This document shows positions 34,794 to 47,428 of a stretch of DNA of 64,000 nt, one piece after another. The stretch covers positions 744,001-808,000 of the forward strand of contig MJGA01000016.1 in NCBI GenBank assembly GCA_001910725.1, given 5' to 3'. The stretch's first letter is position 1; each line of letters opens with the position of its first letter. Under the pieces are notes generated by a model. The model had not been told where the DNA came from and did not search any database. It saw nothing but the letters and a program-made list of their open reading frames with translations. The position numbers were made by a program, and so were the translations under genes. The DNA is from Phanerodontia chrysosporium. Lineage: Eukaryota > Basidiomycota > Agaricomycetes > Polyporales > Phanerochaetaceae.

Positions 34794-36864
34794 CTATAGA
34801 AGCTCATACCTGATGAATCCGCTATACTCCACCTCAGGAGTAATTTCGTTGCCGTTCTTGTCGACAGCCTTCGTGAAGTTGAAGACGTAGAGCATCCGCG
34901 CTATTGCAATGAAGATAGAGTTGTGCGCAAAATGCATCCCAGGACAGATCCTTTCTCGACCATCAGTACTAGTTCTTAGAAATCGATTACAAATGTCCAT
35001 GTGTACCTTCGACCAAACCCAAATCCGATTACTGCTGGATCTTCGAAGCGCGACATCGACTTGAGCCTGCCATGTTCATCAAGGTATCGTTCTGGCATGA
35101 ATCTGGACGGATCGGGGAATATTATCTCGTCGTGCAACATAGTCCTGTATTGCAACTTTCAGTAGCTGAAATAGGAGAAGGACAGTTTGCGCACCAGATG
35201 TTGGCCCAAAATACGGTACCCTGACTAAAGTAATAGCCGCGATACACGTCATCCTGAGAAAGACGATGCGCGAGGCCTGGGGGATATGTTATGCAGATAG
35301 TCGTGCGGAGGTCTCAACAGATATCTTACCCAACGGCACGGCTGGATGCCATCGTAGGACTTCGAGCACTATCGCATCAATATATGGAAGGTTCGGACGG
35401 TCAGCGAAGGTGGGCAAACGCTGCCATGATTCCCCGATGACAGAGTCCAACTCGACCTGAGCGCGTCTTTGCACATCGGGATGTAAAGTCATGGCCAGGA
35501 TGAATGAGGCCAGTGACGATGGTGTCTACGCATCGGATAGTGAGGCACTTGCTTGCATTGTATGCTTTAACCATACCGTATCTGCTCCTCCTATTGCAAG
35601 AAGTATTGCAATCAGCCCATGGCGCACCGCCATGGTGCACCACTACATACCAGAGTAGAGAGAGGCAGCGGCAGCTTTGATCAACTCTTCGTCAGCGAAT
35701 GCGGGCGTCGCCTTCTCCTCAACATAGGTGGACACAAACGACCTAGGCACTGGGCCCTCTGCCTGGAAAATGACGGTATTAACATCCAACAGCAGATTGG
35801 GGGGCTCTCATACATACCATCGCTTTCTGGACAAAGTTGTAAGGTACGTCGTATAGTCGCTCACGGGCTTGTCGCATAGCTTTCACATCTTGCTTGAACG
35901 ACGCGCCAGGGAACCACTCTGGAATGTACTTGAGCCAGGGCATGGTGTCTACTAGGTAGGCCCCGGGGTCCGAAGCCCTTGCGAAGCCTAGCATCGCTTC
36001 CTCTGCAATATTGACCAGAGGGTCCTTGAACCCGTCTTCATCAACCTCGTAGCCGTACGTGAGGTACAGGATCAAAGCCCCTGTAACCCTACGGGATAGC
36101 GAAGTCAGAACGCCTTCACTCTGATAGCTGTTTGCACGTACTGCCTGACATGCGTTATGAACTCTTCCGGAGTGGAGAGCAGACGGCTCAACAGCCTCGT
36201 GGCGCTCTTCTCTTGCGCAGCCAGCATGCTAGAATCTTGTGCAGCCCGAGGGCCCATGAATTGCTGAAATAGTCTGCGGAACTCACGAAAGCGAGGGCTA
36301 TGAGGACCTGGCGCGTAACCCAGACCTTGGTCCCACCCAACGCTATCAAAGGCACAATGTCGTTGGTCATCGAAATATCATTATAAGCAAGGTGTGTGCT
36401 CACAGCTCTCCTGCCATCACTGCCTGAGGCCTATCGGAGTATATGCTCCCTGCGAGGACTCATCGTCACTGGTCGCACCTCGACAGCCTCGTAAACTGTC
36501 GTACCTCTCGCGTCAAGCAATTCGCTGGCGGTCTGTGCGGATCCGATAATGACTGTAGGCTGACCCATGACTGAGATATGAACGAGATCGCCTGGGCATA
36601 AGTAGATGAACACCGAAAAATGTCGTCCAGATCCCACAGGTCCTCACCATAACGCCTAATCCACTCGTCGAACCTCAGCCACTGCTTGTCGTGTGGAATT
36701 TGGTACGCGTTCCCAACGAACGGAAGACCCGGTGGACCTGGTGGCTTTACCTGACGGCCTGTTCGAGTGGCCCTGCGGCTGAGAGCCCGACCGATGAGAT
36801 ACAGCACATAAGTAACAAGGACAAGTGACAGAGCGTCGACAGTGTTCAGCAAGATCACACCCAT
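34794..36864 (-). CDS. Cytochrome P450 D
   Basis: Microsomal P450 less similar to A-C. Visible: membrane helix (TVDALSLVLVTYVLYLI), hinge KPPGPPGLPFVGNAYQIP, GDLVHISVMGQPTVIIGSA, a small exon with GSIYSDRPQAVMAGEL, a helix-C region (FREFRRLFQQFMG), an I-helix interrupted by an intron after GGADT, ExxR in LEVLRWHP and the heme loop RRICPGMHFAHNSIF. As in P450 B there is an intron just before the heme cysteine and none after it. The end is EVEYSGFIRYELL. The start at 36862-36864 lies at the membrane helix. It sits between HMG-CoA reductase and a GST on the same strand, which would fit terpenoid modification or detoxification, but the substrate cannot be inferred. No break was found. Confidence 0.86.
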
Positions 36865-37255
36865 GAGTGGACGTCGGGAGGTGAGAGTATCGGCGCGATA
36901 GAGTCGCCGGTCATGCTGATACTGTATACGCTGGTCGAAGTTCGGAGACAACTGCTGAGTAGCCGCCAAAGCTGCTGCACACACCTGCGAGTGCGGGCGG
37001 ACAGATCATTCTGAGGTTTTCATGGCAGCGAATCTCGCGTTTGTTCCATATTCCTAAGCTAATGCAGTTGCACAAGTACAGGTAGCGAGCGAGCAACACA
37101 TGTGCATGGCACGGTATGCAACGACGTGCGACAGTGGGGAGGGGTCCGAAGAAATGTACAGGAATAAGTGAGCATTGAAAAGTGAATATAAGTACTTGAT
37201 TGTCGTCGTGAGCCTGTATGTTAGAACATAAATGAGAAGCAGTAGAAGGGCAGCC
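36865..37255. other. Intergenic between P450 D and HMG-CoA reductase
   Basis: About 390 bases, comprising the P450 D promoter and the reductase 3' flank. No gene was seen. Confidence 0.4.
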
Positions 37256-40200
37256 TTAGGCCTTGCCGTCCACGATGTAGCCGTCACGGATCGTCGACGA
37301 CATCGCTAATGAGCTCGGTGGTCGCCTCGCAGGTTCTGACCGCTGGCCGTTGAACACGAGTGGTGGTGTCATCGGGCCAGGTGTGACGGGTCGCGATGTA
37401 CTCGGGGTGTTAACCTGCGAGCGGTTGTGGGCAAGGTGTGCTCGCACGAGGTGACCGGCGGCGAGCGCGCTGATCAGCGAGAGTTCACCCGCCATCACTG
37501 CAGCAGCAATGATGCGAGCGAGCTGCTGCGCGTTCTGGCCTGGGTTTGTCGGGTGTGCGCCCTTGATTCCGAGCATCTCGAGAACAGCCCCCTGTGGTGC
37601 AAGGACAGTGCCGCCGCCGACAGTGCCGACCTCGATACATGGCATGGAGACAGTCATGAGCAGATCCTCGCCATTGTTCGTTCTGAAGCAACGATGGTTA
37701 GGACAAAGGTATTGAAGGCAGCATACGGACTACTCACGGTTCCATAAGGGTAATGCAGTTAGAGCTCTCGACGTTCTGCGCGGGGTCCTGACCGGTCGCC
37801 AAGAAGATGGCAGTCAAGATATTGGCTGCGTGGGCATTGAAACCGCCAACGGAGCCTGCCATCGCACTGCCGACGAGGTTCTTCTTCGTGTTCAGGTTGC
37901 ACAGTGCCTCGACAGTCGTCTTCAGGACAGTCTTCACGATCTTGCCCGGGACGACCGCCTCCGCAACGATACCCTTGCCACGACCCTCGATCCAGTTGAT
38001 GGCCGCAGGCTTCTTGTCCGTGCAGTAGTTGCCCGAGAGTGCAAGGACGACCATCTCCGGGAACTCCTTGGTCATCACCTCAAGTGCCTTCTCGGTCGCC
38101 TTCGAGATCATGTTCATGCCCATGGCGTCGCCAGTGCGCGTAGCGAAGCGGACATACAGTGTACGGCCGGCCATGGCGCACTTGATGCTCTGGAGCTTGG
38201 CGAAGCGGGACGTCGACTCGAAAGCCTCCTTGACAATGGCGTAGCCCTCCTCACTCTCGATCCATGCACGTGCAGCAGCGGCCTGGACGATGCTCGGGAA
38301 GTCGATGGCGGGGCCACGGGTCATGCCATCGTAGGTGAGGACAGTAGTAACACCTCCACCAGAGTTGAGCGCCTTGCAGCCACGAGAAGTCGAAGCGACA
38401 AGCGTGCCTTCCGCGGTCGCCATTGGGATGGGGTACATCTCGCCGTCAATCTTGAGAGGACCGGCGATACCAAGCGGAAGAGGCATGTACCCAATGACGT
38501 TCTCGCAGCAAGCACCCATGACACGGGAGTAGTCGTAGTTGGACATGGGGATTTCCGAGTGCTCAAGCGTCTTTGTCTTTGATGCACGAGCTACAGACAG
38601 GTCAGCCCGAAAGAACCGGAAAGAGTAATGCCTGACTTACAGATCAGAGCACGACGAATGGTGACAGCCCTCTCGAAATCGCCAAGCATCTTCTCAAGTG
38701 CATACGCCGCGATCTTCCCGCTCTGCGCGAGCATGATGACCTCCTCGTCGGTAAGCAGCGACAAGCTAGCAGACACAGGGCGGGGTCCGTTCTCGAAAAT
38801 ATCGACAACCTCCTCGAGCGACCGCGTGGGCTCGTTCCGTGCACGCTCTGCGCGGGCCAGAGCCTCGGCGAGCAGGCGTTCCTTTTCAAGCTTGGCGTCG
38901 ACGGTGTTGAGATCAACCGCAATACTCAGGACGGGGGGCTTGCGCTCCTTTACGGGGGCCTCGACGACAGGCGCAGCAACGGGCTCCGGCACGGGTGCGG
39001 GAGGAGCCACGACCACAGGACCAACACTGGGCATGATGACCGCGGGCTTCGGGGCTTCGCAAACGTCCTCCTCGACGAGCTTCTCAGAGACACGCGCACG
39101 CGAGCGGAAGCGCACGCTGCCGCGGATGACAGGGAGACCGGTCCCGGCGGCAATGCCCTTGAGCAGGAAACCGTTGAGGGCGACGCTCATACCGAGCAGG
39201 ACGACGATCCACTTGGACATGACCGGGTCGCCGACGAGCGTGGTCCAACCGGACATGAAATTCTCGATAACCTCGCCGGTGTTCGCCTTCTCAGCGTTTA
39301 CGCCAGTAGCACCAGAGAGCATGCTCGAAACGGATGCGGTGGGATGAGCAGGTGCAACAGCAGGAAGGACACGGACGTATACCGGGGGAGCGACCTTCAC
39401 ATAAACAGATGCGTCGTTGGTGAGGCCGGTGTTTGCTTCCGCCTCAGCCAGAGCCGAGAGGACGGTTGCGACTTGAGGGGAAGTGAAGTCGACACGCGGA
39501 GGCGGCGGGACCGTATGGTCGACGTTCGTACGGGGTGTGTGCTTGTGGTGGCGTGCGAGAGCCGTCGCGGGTGTCAGCGTCGTGCAGAAATTCGTGATGT
39601 GCAGAGTAAGGAAAGCCGCAAGCTGTATGCCATGCATGTCAGTCATACGGAATCCCATAAGAGGTATTGCGACGCACAATCAACAGCTTCAGCCTCGCCA
39701 TCGGGTTAACCTCGAACTCCTGGCTTGCGTTAAGGGAAGCTCCCTTCACACCGATGAGAGCAGATGAGATACGCTCCCGGAGGCTCTTCGGCTGCGCAGG
39801 GGCGGGCTGGCTCTTGACTCCGCTGCGTGCTAGCGACGATTTGATAGCGGACGACGACGAACGGCGGAAAGATCTGACCATCTTGATGCGACGGACCTGT
39901 CCCAGTGCATCGTCAGTATTGGTTTGCGTAGACAATTGCTCGGGGGCGGATGAGGCAGGGAGTGCGGCTCAAGCGCCCGAGCACGGGGCCGTGCGACCAC
40001 CCTCCCATTCTCGTTCTCCGCGCGCTGTGTGTACTCACCTCGAGCATGATAGTAAGGACTGCTGTGTAGAACGTTCCGAGCATAACGCAGTCGAGGATCA
40101 TGGCGATGCTAGCCAGTGCACAGAACTCGCGGAGACCGCCGACCTTGCTGTTGGCGCCGACGAGGAGAACGGCCACCTCGAGGGCGTAGTCGCGCAGGAT

Positions 40201-41560
40201 GACATTGCCCTTCTTGTCAAGGGCCTCGAGGATCACGTCGCCAGCAGGCTTCATACGGCCATCTTCCTGAGGCTTGAGAGCCTGAGGGTGAGCCAAGACC
40301 TCGCGGGCGAGTCGGAGGGGCTTCTCGAAGCCGACGGTGCAGACCAGGAAAGGAAGGGCCTCCGACAAGCAGACCGGATCGAGGGGATCTCAAGAGCGCG
40401 GCAAAGCGGAAGAGTGAAGAGGAAAGCGAAGACGGAAGACATCAAAATGCCAGTCGAGAGCCAGAAGTTGGAGCCGAGGGCGCGCGACTTCCAGAACAGG
40501 CGGAGGAAGGTGCCGTGCATGAGCACATAACCGAGGAGGACGACCATGATATCGAGCGAGTCGGCCTTCTTCGCAAGGTCCCAGAAGCGCATGACAAGGG
40601 CCCAGAGCGCATAGGCGACCCACTTGCTGCTCTTCATCTCGCCGATGGACTCAGTGCGCTTCGGGCTCTGTACCTCATACCGCGTGCCGTTGACGGTCAA
40701 CGAAGTCATCCGCTTGAGCGCGCCGACCCAGTCTTCCCGAGTACCCGGAGCGAAGCTGAGCGTGATCGTCGAAGGGGACACAGTGGTGAAGCAAGGGACA
40801 GCCGTAGCGTTGAGGCCTGGAACATGGCAGATGGAGGAGTAGGAGTTGCCCGAAAGCGAACTGACTGCCGTCGTAAGGCGCTCAGCCACTGGCGATAGGG
40901 AGAAGGTATCGGGGGACGCCTGAAATTAACGACGCGTGAGCATGCAGATCTATACGGAGATAAGAGCGACGAATGCACGCCTCGTGGCGGCTTCCGACGG
41001 CGAAGCTATGTCACACGGCGCCAACGACGCGACCCTTGCGCATTGCACGTAGCTGCGCGACCCACCGCGACACCACTCCAAGCCTACCGCAGATGGTGGA
41101 AACGAGCGTCGATGCCACCAAAAGGCGAGCTAGACTAGCGATCGCGTGGCATCGCGCGTTTGCTCGATACCGACTGCGATGCGAACGCGCTGGCGGCAGT
41201 CACGAGAGGGCCACGTCGCAGACGTACTCCGTGTAGGACGGCAGCACAAGCCAGAAGACTCACCTTGCGCGCTTTGTCATCCAGACCAAACACAATCTGC
41301 TGGAGCTCAACGACGTGATCCTGACCGTGCTTCAACGCCGAAAACCATTCCCGCTCGCTGACAGGGACCCAATCTGTTCCGGCAAGCTTGGCGTGCGCAG
41401 GGCGAAGACTTGACGAAAGCGTCGGCGCGAAGAAAGACGAGTGTTTGATGCCGTCGAGGATGTGGAAGTAGGCGAGGGTGGCAAGGACGAAGACGAAGAC
41501 GATGGTTTCTATAGGCGAGAAGACAGTGTGCAAAGACAGCGGCCTGAGGAGGGCACGCAT
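37256..41560 (-). CDS. HMG1: 3-hydroxy-3-methylglutaryl-CoA reductase (class I, ER membrane)
   Basis: Makes mevalonate from HMG-CoA with NADPH, the rate-setting step toward ergosterol and other isoprenoids. The N-terminal part (start 41558-41560) has a membrane helix ([19 protein letters not shown]), then a multi-helix sterol-sensing-like region around [20 protein letters not shown] and [24 protein letters not shown] helices. A Pro/Val/Glu-rich linker follows. The catalytic part shows [36 protein letters not shown] and the catalytic His in [12 protein letters not shown]. In the membrane region the C run at 40383-40386 (Gs on the plus strand) must be one base longer to read [18 protein letters not shown]; as given the frame is lost. 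The gene is essential in fungi, so this is probably a sequence error. Neighbours are P450 D and a GST. Confidence 0.93.
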
Positions 41561-41615
41561 TTTGGTGGTATGTCGGGGTTAGAGGAGGGGTATTCAGTGA
41601 CGTGGGTATTAACTG

Positions 41616-41622
41616 TTATATA
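41616..41622 (-). promoter_or_regulatory. TATA box of HMG-CoA reductase
   Basis: TATATAA on the minus strand, about 56 bases before the start codon at 41560. Confidence 0.5.
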
Positions 41623-42464
41623 GAGGAGCGTTCGGTCAGTCATCATGCCAACAGTCGGAAATGGGGATGTGGTACGAGGGCTATTCGTGGGACAAGAGAA
41701 TTGGAAACGCGCTGGGAGCTGCGAAGACTCACCGGGAAGCTTAAAGGTGATCCTATAGTTCCTCTATGACAAGCCAGACGCGAAATAAGGTAGAGTTGGT
41801 GTTTGCCGTGAACGAAGGACGACGTTGGGGCTTGTGCGCGCTGTCCAACGAAGGAGAGCGACGTGGGGACACCGGTTGAGCGGGGCACCTCCAAACGAGA
41901 CCTTCACAGCCAACTGAGGAGGCTGAGGGAGAGAAGGGACAGCGAATGAAGAGAGGGAAAAGGAATGCAGGTGGAATAAAAGATCAGTCGAACCATTTCG
42001 CCCCAGCGACTCTCTCCTAGCGCCCGCCAGCAACGCGCGTCTAATCACCACGGCCGTCATTCCACCAAGTCTCCGATCCTTCTCTTGCCGGAGCCCCGTG
42101 TCCTCATCTCAGAAACAATCTTGTATATCAGGCAAGACAGGCTGCAGCGTGTACATGCACTTCTGTAATGCTACTATGCCGGCCAAAGACTCTACCCGCG
42201 CACCTTCCAGTCTACGACCGGAGCCTGGTCGGGCGATCGACGTGCATGGCAAATAGCGGCACAGCATGAGACGCCACGGTACCTGCCTCGTCATCGGGAG
42301 ATCGAAAAGCATCCGTTTGTTGGCCCACTCGGGGTGGCGACAGCTGGCACTCCCGACCTACCGGCCGACGTGGAACGCTACTGGCCCAATTCTCCATCCA
42401 TCGCAACACCGACCTGTGACAACGATGTGGCGCCTCGTTCATCTGTTGCCGTCAAGCCAAGCCG

Positions 42465-42479
42465 CCCCCCCCCCCCCCC
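42465..42479 (+). repeat. Poly-C tract (15 nt)
   Basis: Fifteen Cs in a row followed by ACCGC, in the intergenic region upstream of HMG-CoA reductase. Length is likely variable or poorly determined. Confidence 0.8.
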
Positions 42480-43791
42480 ACCGCTCAGGCCATTTTCTGG
42501 TCTGTTCTTTGAGGCCACGAATGGATGGACGGGGAGCTAGTGTGGGCTCCGGCCCATGGGATGCCGGGATGCTGTATTGTGGACCCACCCCGAAGGAGTG
42601 AGTCTGAGCGTAGCAACTACGCCGTTTGTCACTTGATTCCTATGCTAGCGAACGAACCGTGCTGCGCCTTTTGTCTGAGTCGTGCGATCTCACTAGCCAG
42701 ACTGTAAGCTCCGGCAGTTTAGCTCAAGGTTCTCGAGCCCCTAACCAAGAGTGACTGTTCTGTCTCCAGCAGATCATCATCAGCTTTCGCCGTGCTGCCC
42801 GGGAATTGCTATTTGTATATGCTCACCAGATTAGCGGCCGGGGCGACGAGCACATCTCCCCGTGCCGCCTGCGTGCCTGTGTGATGCGATGTGAGACGGC
42901 AGTTGTTATCGTACATAGCCTGTAAGATGAGTTATCATCGCGCAACACTCACACTGCGCAGCCTTGAGGAGGGCATGATGCAAGGACTCCAAGAACGCAT
43001 GGCCGAGAAATGGCCTATCGTAGGCTGTATCGCAGACGAAACGCGCCATCGATTCGATATCCCGGAAAGTGATTCCTGCTGGATATGTCAGAAGTGAGTA
43101 AGGAGGAAGCCGCGTTGCAGATGCAGATTGTCAGTCACAGGTATCAGCTGTTCGAGCTAACTGGAAGAGACAACGCTTCGTGTCATAAGCGGTGGCGCAG
43201 CGGAAGAGCACAAATCCAGTGGGTTGAGCAATCAGCTGCAGGTGTCGTTAGCGACCTCTTGAAGAGCCCTGTCGCAGACCTGGGTGGAAGCCGACTGTAT
43301 GGAGAGACATCGTGATGACGTTCAACTTACCCCCCGCCATGGTAGAGGCTATTTCACGAGACCGTTGCGGAGTAGGAAGAGCGTTTGCAAAGCGAACATG
43401 CAAAGCGTGTGTGACGCTTCAGGAAAGTATATTCTGCGGGTTTCTGACGTGTGTCGGTCTCACATCGAGTAGTGCAGATGATATGCAACAAGACTTACCT
43501 GGACTCGCTCGCTCCATGTGGCCTCGAGGGAGGAGACTGAATCCACATTGTTCGCTCGCGGAGGCATAGAAAACGATCTGAGTGAGAAACGGAAGAGATG
43601 CTGTCCATTGTCCACGCCAGATCGATGCGGTCCACGACTCGCCTCGGCGTCTGTGCGCCTGATGGCCGACGCGTCGGGATACCATTTTTGGCGAGGGTGG
43701 GAATTGCGGCGGGGCCGGGCGACGAGTCATATCTCCCACAACGGCAGTCGGGCGAGGCGCGGCGTCCGTCGGCGTCGTCGGGACGGCGGCC

Positions 43792-43798
43792 TATAAAA
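43792..43798 (+). promoter_or_regulatory. TATA box of the small heat-shock gene
   Basis: TATAAAA within GGCCTATAAAAGGGCGC. It lies 45-51 bases before the ATG at 43843, leaving a 5' leader of only about 20 bases. Confidence 0.7.
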
Positions 43799-43842
43799 GG
43801 GCGCGTTGCCACGTCGCCCTTTTGCTCCCGACCACAACCTTC

Positions 43843-45321
43843 ATGCTCGCCGTGCACAACTGCGCGCCGGACCTCGTGTTCCAATACCAGATGTCGTACC
43901 CGTATCAGTCTCCATACAACCTCGACTCCTCAAACCCGGGCTCACCGTGGTCGCTCGACCAGCCTCATCAAGATCAGCACCAGCATCAGCAGCAACAGCA
44001 ACAGACAAGCACACCAAGCTTCCATGCAGACACGCCTTCAAACCTCTCCCACTCGTCGGTCGCAGCGTCGCCCGCGTATACCATGCAGCACCTGTCGCCC
44101 GTCGCGTCACCGCTTCAGATAGTCCAGGAGTACGGAGCAGACCCCGCGCCGGTGCAGTCTTTCGATCCGCCGCGGCAGATACAGCTCGAGGAGCGGAGCA
44201 GCGGGGGCAACGTCCATGTGCGCTTCGAGCACATCGACAGCTCGGTTATCATGGCCCGCGTGCAGGAGCAGGCTGCCGCGCAGGAGGCCGCACCGCGCCG
44301 CCGCGCCGCGCCCAAGGCGTCCGCCCGCGGCGGCGCAGACGAGATGAGTGCGAGCACGCGCCCCAGCTCTGGCGGAGCGGGGCCGAGCAGGGTCCCCCAC
44401 GGGCGCGCGGCACACACGCACGCGCACCCGTACCGCCGGCCTTCTGCGGCGGCGGCGAGTCCTCCAGGGTCCTCGCCGGGGAAGAGAGTGAGTCCGGGGC
44501 CCGCCGCGCCAGGCCCGCCGCCTGTGCGTGCGCGCGATGCCGTCGCGACGTCTGCAGCGCGCCCGCACCCGGGCGCGCCAGACCATGACGAATTGTTGGC
44601 CGAGCGCAGTGCGCGGCCGAGCAGGGGTGTGCCGGTGCTTTCCCTCGCGCCTGCGGCGAGGGCCGCCGTGCCGTGTCCGGGTATGAGCATGTGGAGAGTG
44701 CCGTCTCAGAGTGACCAGCGCGAGCAGGAGGCCGTGGGCGGGGATGCGGGTGCTGCGACTACGAGGTACGCCCGCCTGTCCCTTCCTGCGCTCCGGGGTG
44801 AGTCTTCATGTCTCGACCCTTTGCGTTTCGTCTGCCTAGCACCGGGGAGCCCTCGTCCGCGGCCGCTCAGTCCGATCCCAAGCAGGAAGCCCAAGCCCCC
44901 ATTGCGCAAGCCCCGACACGCAGATTGCTGATCACCACCGACCTGTATCTCGACGTGGAGACCAACGTAGTCGTGGCTTACCTAGAGCTCCCAGGCCTGA
45001 AACGCGACGCGGTACGCATCGACATGATCACCTGTCCGTACACAGGCTGCCGGCAGCTGCGCGTCCGGGCACAGTCTCGCGCGATGGTCCACAGCAAGCC
45101 CTACGCGGTGCGCGAACGCAAAGCAGGCGAGTGTATGCGTATCATCGCTGTGCCGCTGTCGACCAAGGTGCGTGCTCGTGCTGCAAACCTCCGCTGGCGC
45201 AGAGTAACCCCTCCTATAGCCTGAGGATGTGACTGCGAAGATTGAAGATGGCCTGCTTACCATCACGTTCCCTGGAGGAACACCTGTGCGAGAAGATCCT
45301 CAAGAAATCAATATCCTGTAG
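43843..45321 (+). CDS. Small heat-shock protein (Hsp20/alpha-crystallin) with long disordered N-terminus
   Basis: The C-terminal roughly 100 residues are an alpha-crystallin domain: LLITTDLYLDVETNVVVAYL, then ELPGLKRDAVRIDM, then YAVRERKAGECMRIIAVPL, an intron, and PEDVTAKIEDGLLTITFPGG. Such proteins are ATP-independent holdases. It is preceded by over 300 residues rich in Gln, Ser, Pro, Ala and Arg, with a His/Gln run near residue 50, probably unstructured. To keep frame the first intron must start at the GTACGC after AGAATT (about 44766) and end at the CTAG before ACCGGGGAG; the nearer GTGAGT would break frame. The domain lacks a C-terminal I-x-I/V beyond INIL. The ATG at 43843 fits the TATA box; a second ATG at 43891 is possible. 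The open frame reaches back to a TTG at 43822 that I do not use. Confidence 0.82.
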
Positions 45322-47382
45322 ACGCAATACCCAAGATCCCACTTCAAAATCTAAGCACGAACCTCAATACCGTATACCGCATATGGATTCGCCTCTTGTC
45401 TTGCTCTCGTATATGCACTGTGTCATTGCTATCTACTCCGCATGTCTTGAAATCTTGTCCCAACTCATAATATCGCCTGTATCTTAGTCTCATTTAAAAC
45501 TAGCTTTATACCTTTCCACCAACGATGAACGATTTTACGTTTCCGCAACTCCATCAAAGATCTGCCACCCACCCCCACTCGTTATATGTAGCTCCAGACG
45601 CTTCGGTACCGTCATGACTCGATCCACCCCAGCTCAGTTTGTGGCCTACTTAGCCCAGTTCGCACTACTCCAGCTCAATTTATTTGCGTCTCAATGAGTG
45701 TCTGAAGTGTGATCACCTGCTTCAGGGCTCCGAAAGTTTCGGAGAAGGCCCTAGGGTGCATTGTTGTTCAGATCGCCCGCCGCGGTGTGGGGTGCACGGG
45801 GTCTGCCCGAGATGTCTCGCTGCTGGAAGGCATCCTAACACTAGCTTTGAACATAGAGAAAGCTGCCTACACTGGTGCCCGTGAAGCTCACGGATGATGA
45901 CCAGATGCGAACGTAGCCCCTAAAGGACAATCGTACATGCCAGTGGCTAGTAAACGGCGACAGACTACATGGTGCATGCGAGGGACGTAACTTCCAACCA
46001 AGCCTGAGGGATACCTGCAGGGCGGCACTGCCGCAAGGACACCACGGAAACAATACATCAATGCTATCTGTTGAGGACACGCCTCACTCTGAGGGTCATG
46101 TCCTCGACTGTGCTGTCCTGGCACAGTCCTGCTGCGTCGAACACTCTAGCAACACCTCAGCAGAGACCACGCATCTCCTGGATATGGTAGTGTCTGCAGA
46201 GCCGATGAGTGGCAGGCGCGGGCTGGAGCCGGGTTGGAGGCGGTCATTACGACCTGGGCTCAGAGAAGCCCGCAGGACTCGGTACCGGTCGTGCCGCTGC
46301 TCGTTCAAACACAATATTGTACATATCACACCAGGGCTGAAGTGACCCTCCAGAAATGTAAAGTGGTTGATGCAGCGGGTGCTAGTCGGCGCACAATGTT
46401 GTCCCTGAGGCGAGCGGGTCGGATTGCCGCAGAGGTATGAAACCCTTGTGGGCGCCTTACATCTCAGCGACCCGCTTTGCACCTGTAAGAAGAGCGAGAA
46501 GTGAAGGCCCTAGGCAGTCGGCTGCGCTTTGTGTGGTTAATCAGAGAAAGTCTATTCGAGAAGTAGCTAGGCGACGCGGGCTGTCAATGCCGGTCTCAGT
46601 GAAATGACAGACAAACGTCCTATCTCGCGTGTTGCTCGGCGACTTTGTACGCCTTATTTCTCAAGGATGGCTACACCTCGCAGGAGTGTTCACAGCGTTT
46701 ATGTCGGACAGGATGACACCCGATGCGATGTTGTGTGCGACTCCCAGGCCGATCCCGCTATGACACCATCCGTAAGACATACCTCCCGGACGCTGGATGC
46801 TGTCGTCGGATCCTCAGAGGTCAGATGCAATGCTAGTGGTGCTGGCGGGATGAGACTGGTGGATTCAACAGCCTCCTGATCTGCGGTGCTCGAGGTCCGT
46901 GCCTTCCGACCTTCCGTTTCGGGAAACCGAACCAGCCGTTCACGCGCCACGCGCGTCGGCTCGTCTCGTTTTGCACGCTTTCACGCGCCGTCGGAGACGA
47001 GAGGTGCCTGTGGGATCACTCGCCCACGCAGAAGCCAGCATCGGCCAGCCTGCGCGTGGACTGCGACCTGCGCAAAACATCGGAAGACAGGTGCGTATTG
47101 CCCGTTCTTTGCACAATGGAGCTGACGAGTGGGATGGTTGTAGAGTCTAACCTTCTCCTTTCTGGGCAGCGCAATTCCGAACTGAACTGCGACGCTGGGG
47201 TCGTGCGAACGCTCTAGGTGCGCCTATCCTCTCGATTTACCTTTGTCTGGGGCGCATTGCAATCACAGCGGGCGTTCGCCGCTTGCTTCGTGCGCGCTCA
47301 CATGATGCCCGCTCAGCCAGCACAGTTGATTGATCGCTCAATTCCCACATGACGGAGGCTAAGCCGGAAATGCATGAAGACT
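45322..47382. other. Intergenic, about 2 kb
   Basis: The first 300 bases are AT-richer (3' flank of the heat-shock gene). Short frames near 45684-45897, 46061-46482 and 46604-47150 have no domain. No supported gene. Confidence 0.4.
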
Positions 47383-47388
47383 TATATA
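47383..47388 (+). promoter_or_regulatory. TATA box of P450 E
   Basis: TATATA about 45 bases before the start codon at 47429. Confidence 0.55.
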
Positions 47389-47428
47389 CACCTCTCCTCT
47401 AGCCCGTCGCCCTCCTTGCACCGACACC

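Larger units (their letters stand above)
41561..43791. other. Intergenic between divergent HMG-CoA reductase and small heat-shock genes, about 2.2 kb
   Basis: Holds the promoters of both genes. A run of 15 Cs lies at 42465-42479. Frames near 42891-43097 and 43085-43569 start with ATG but show no domain or splicing that I can support. Confidence 0.4.

Noticed and set aside
42891..43569. Two ATG-led frames between HMG-CoA reductase and the heat-shock gene
   Set aside because: No recognisable domain, no consistent splicing and no length support; treated as chance.
43806..44588. 260-codon frame over the heat-shock gene
   Set aside because: Arg/Pro-rich shadow of the Q-rich N-terminus in another frame.
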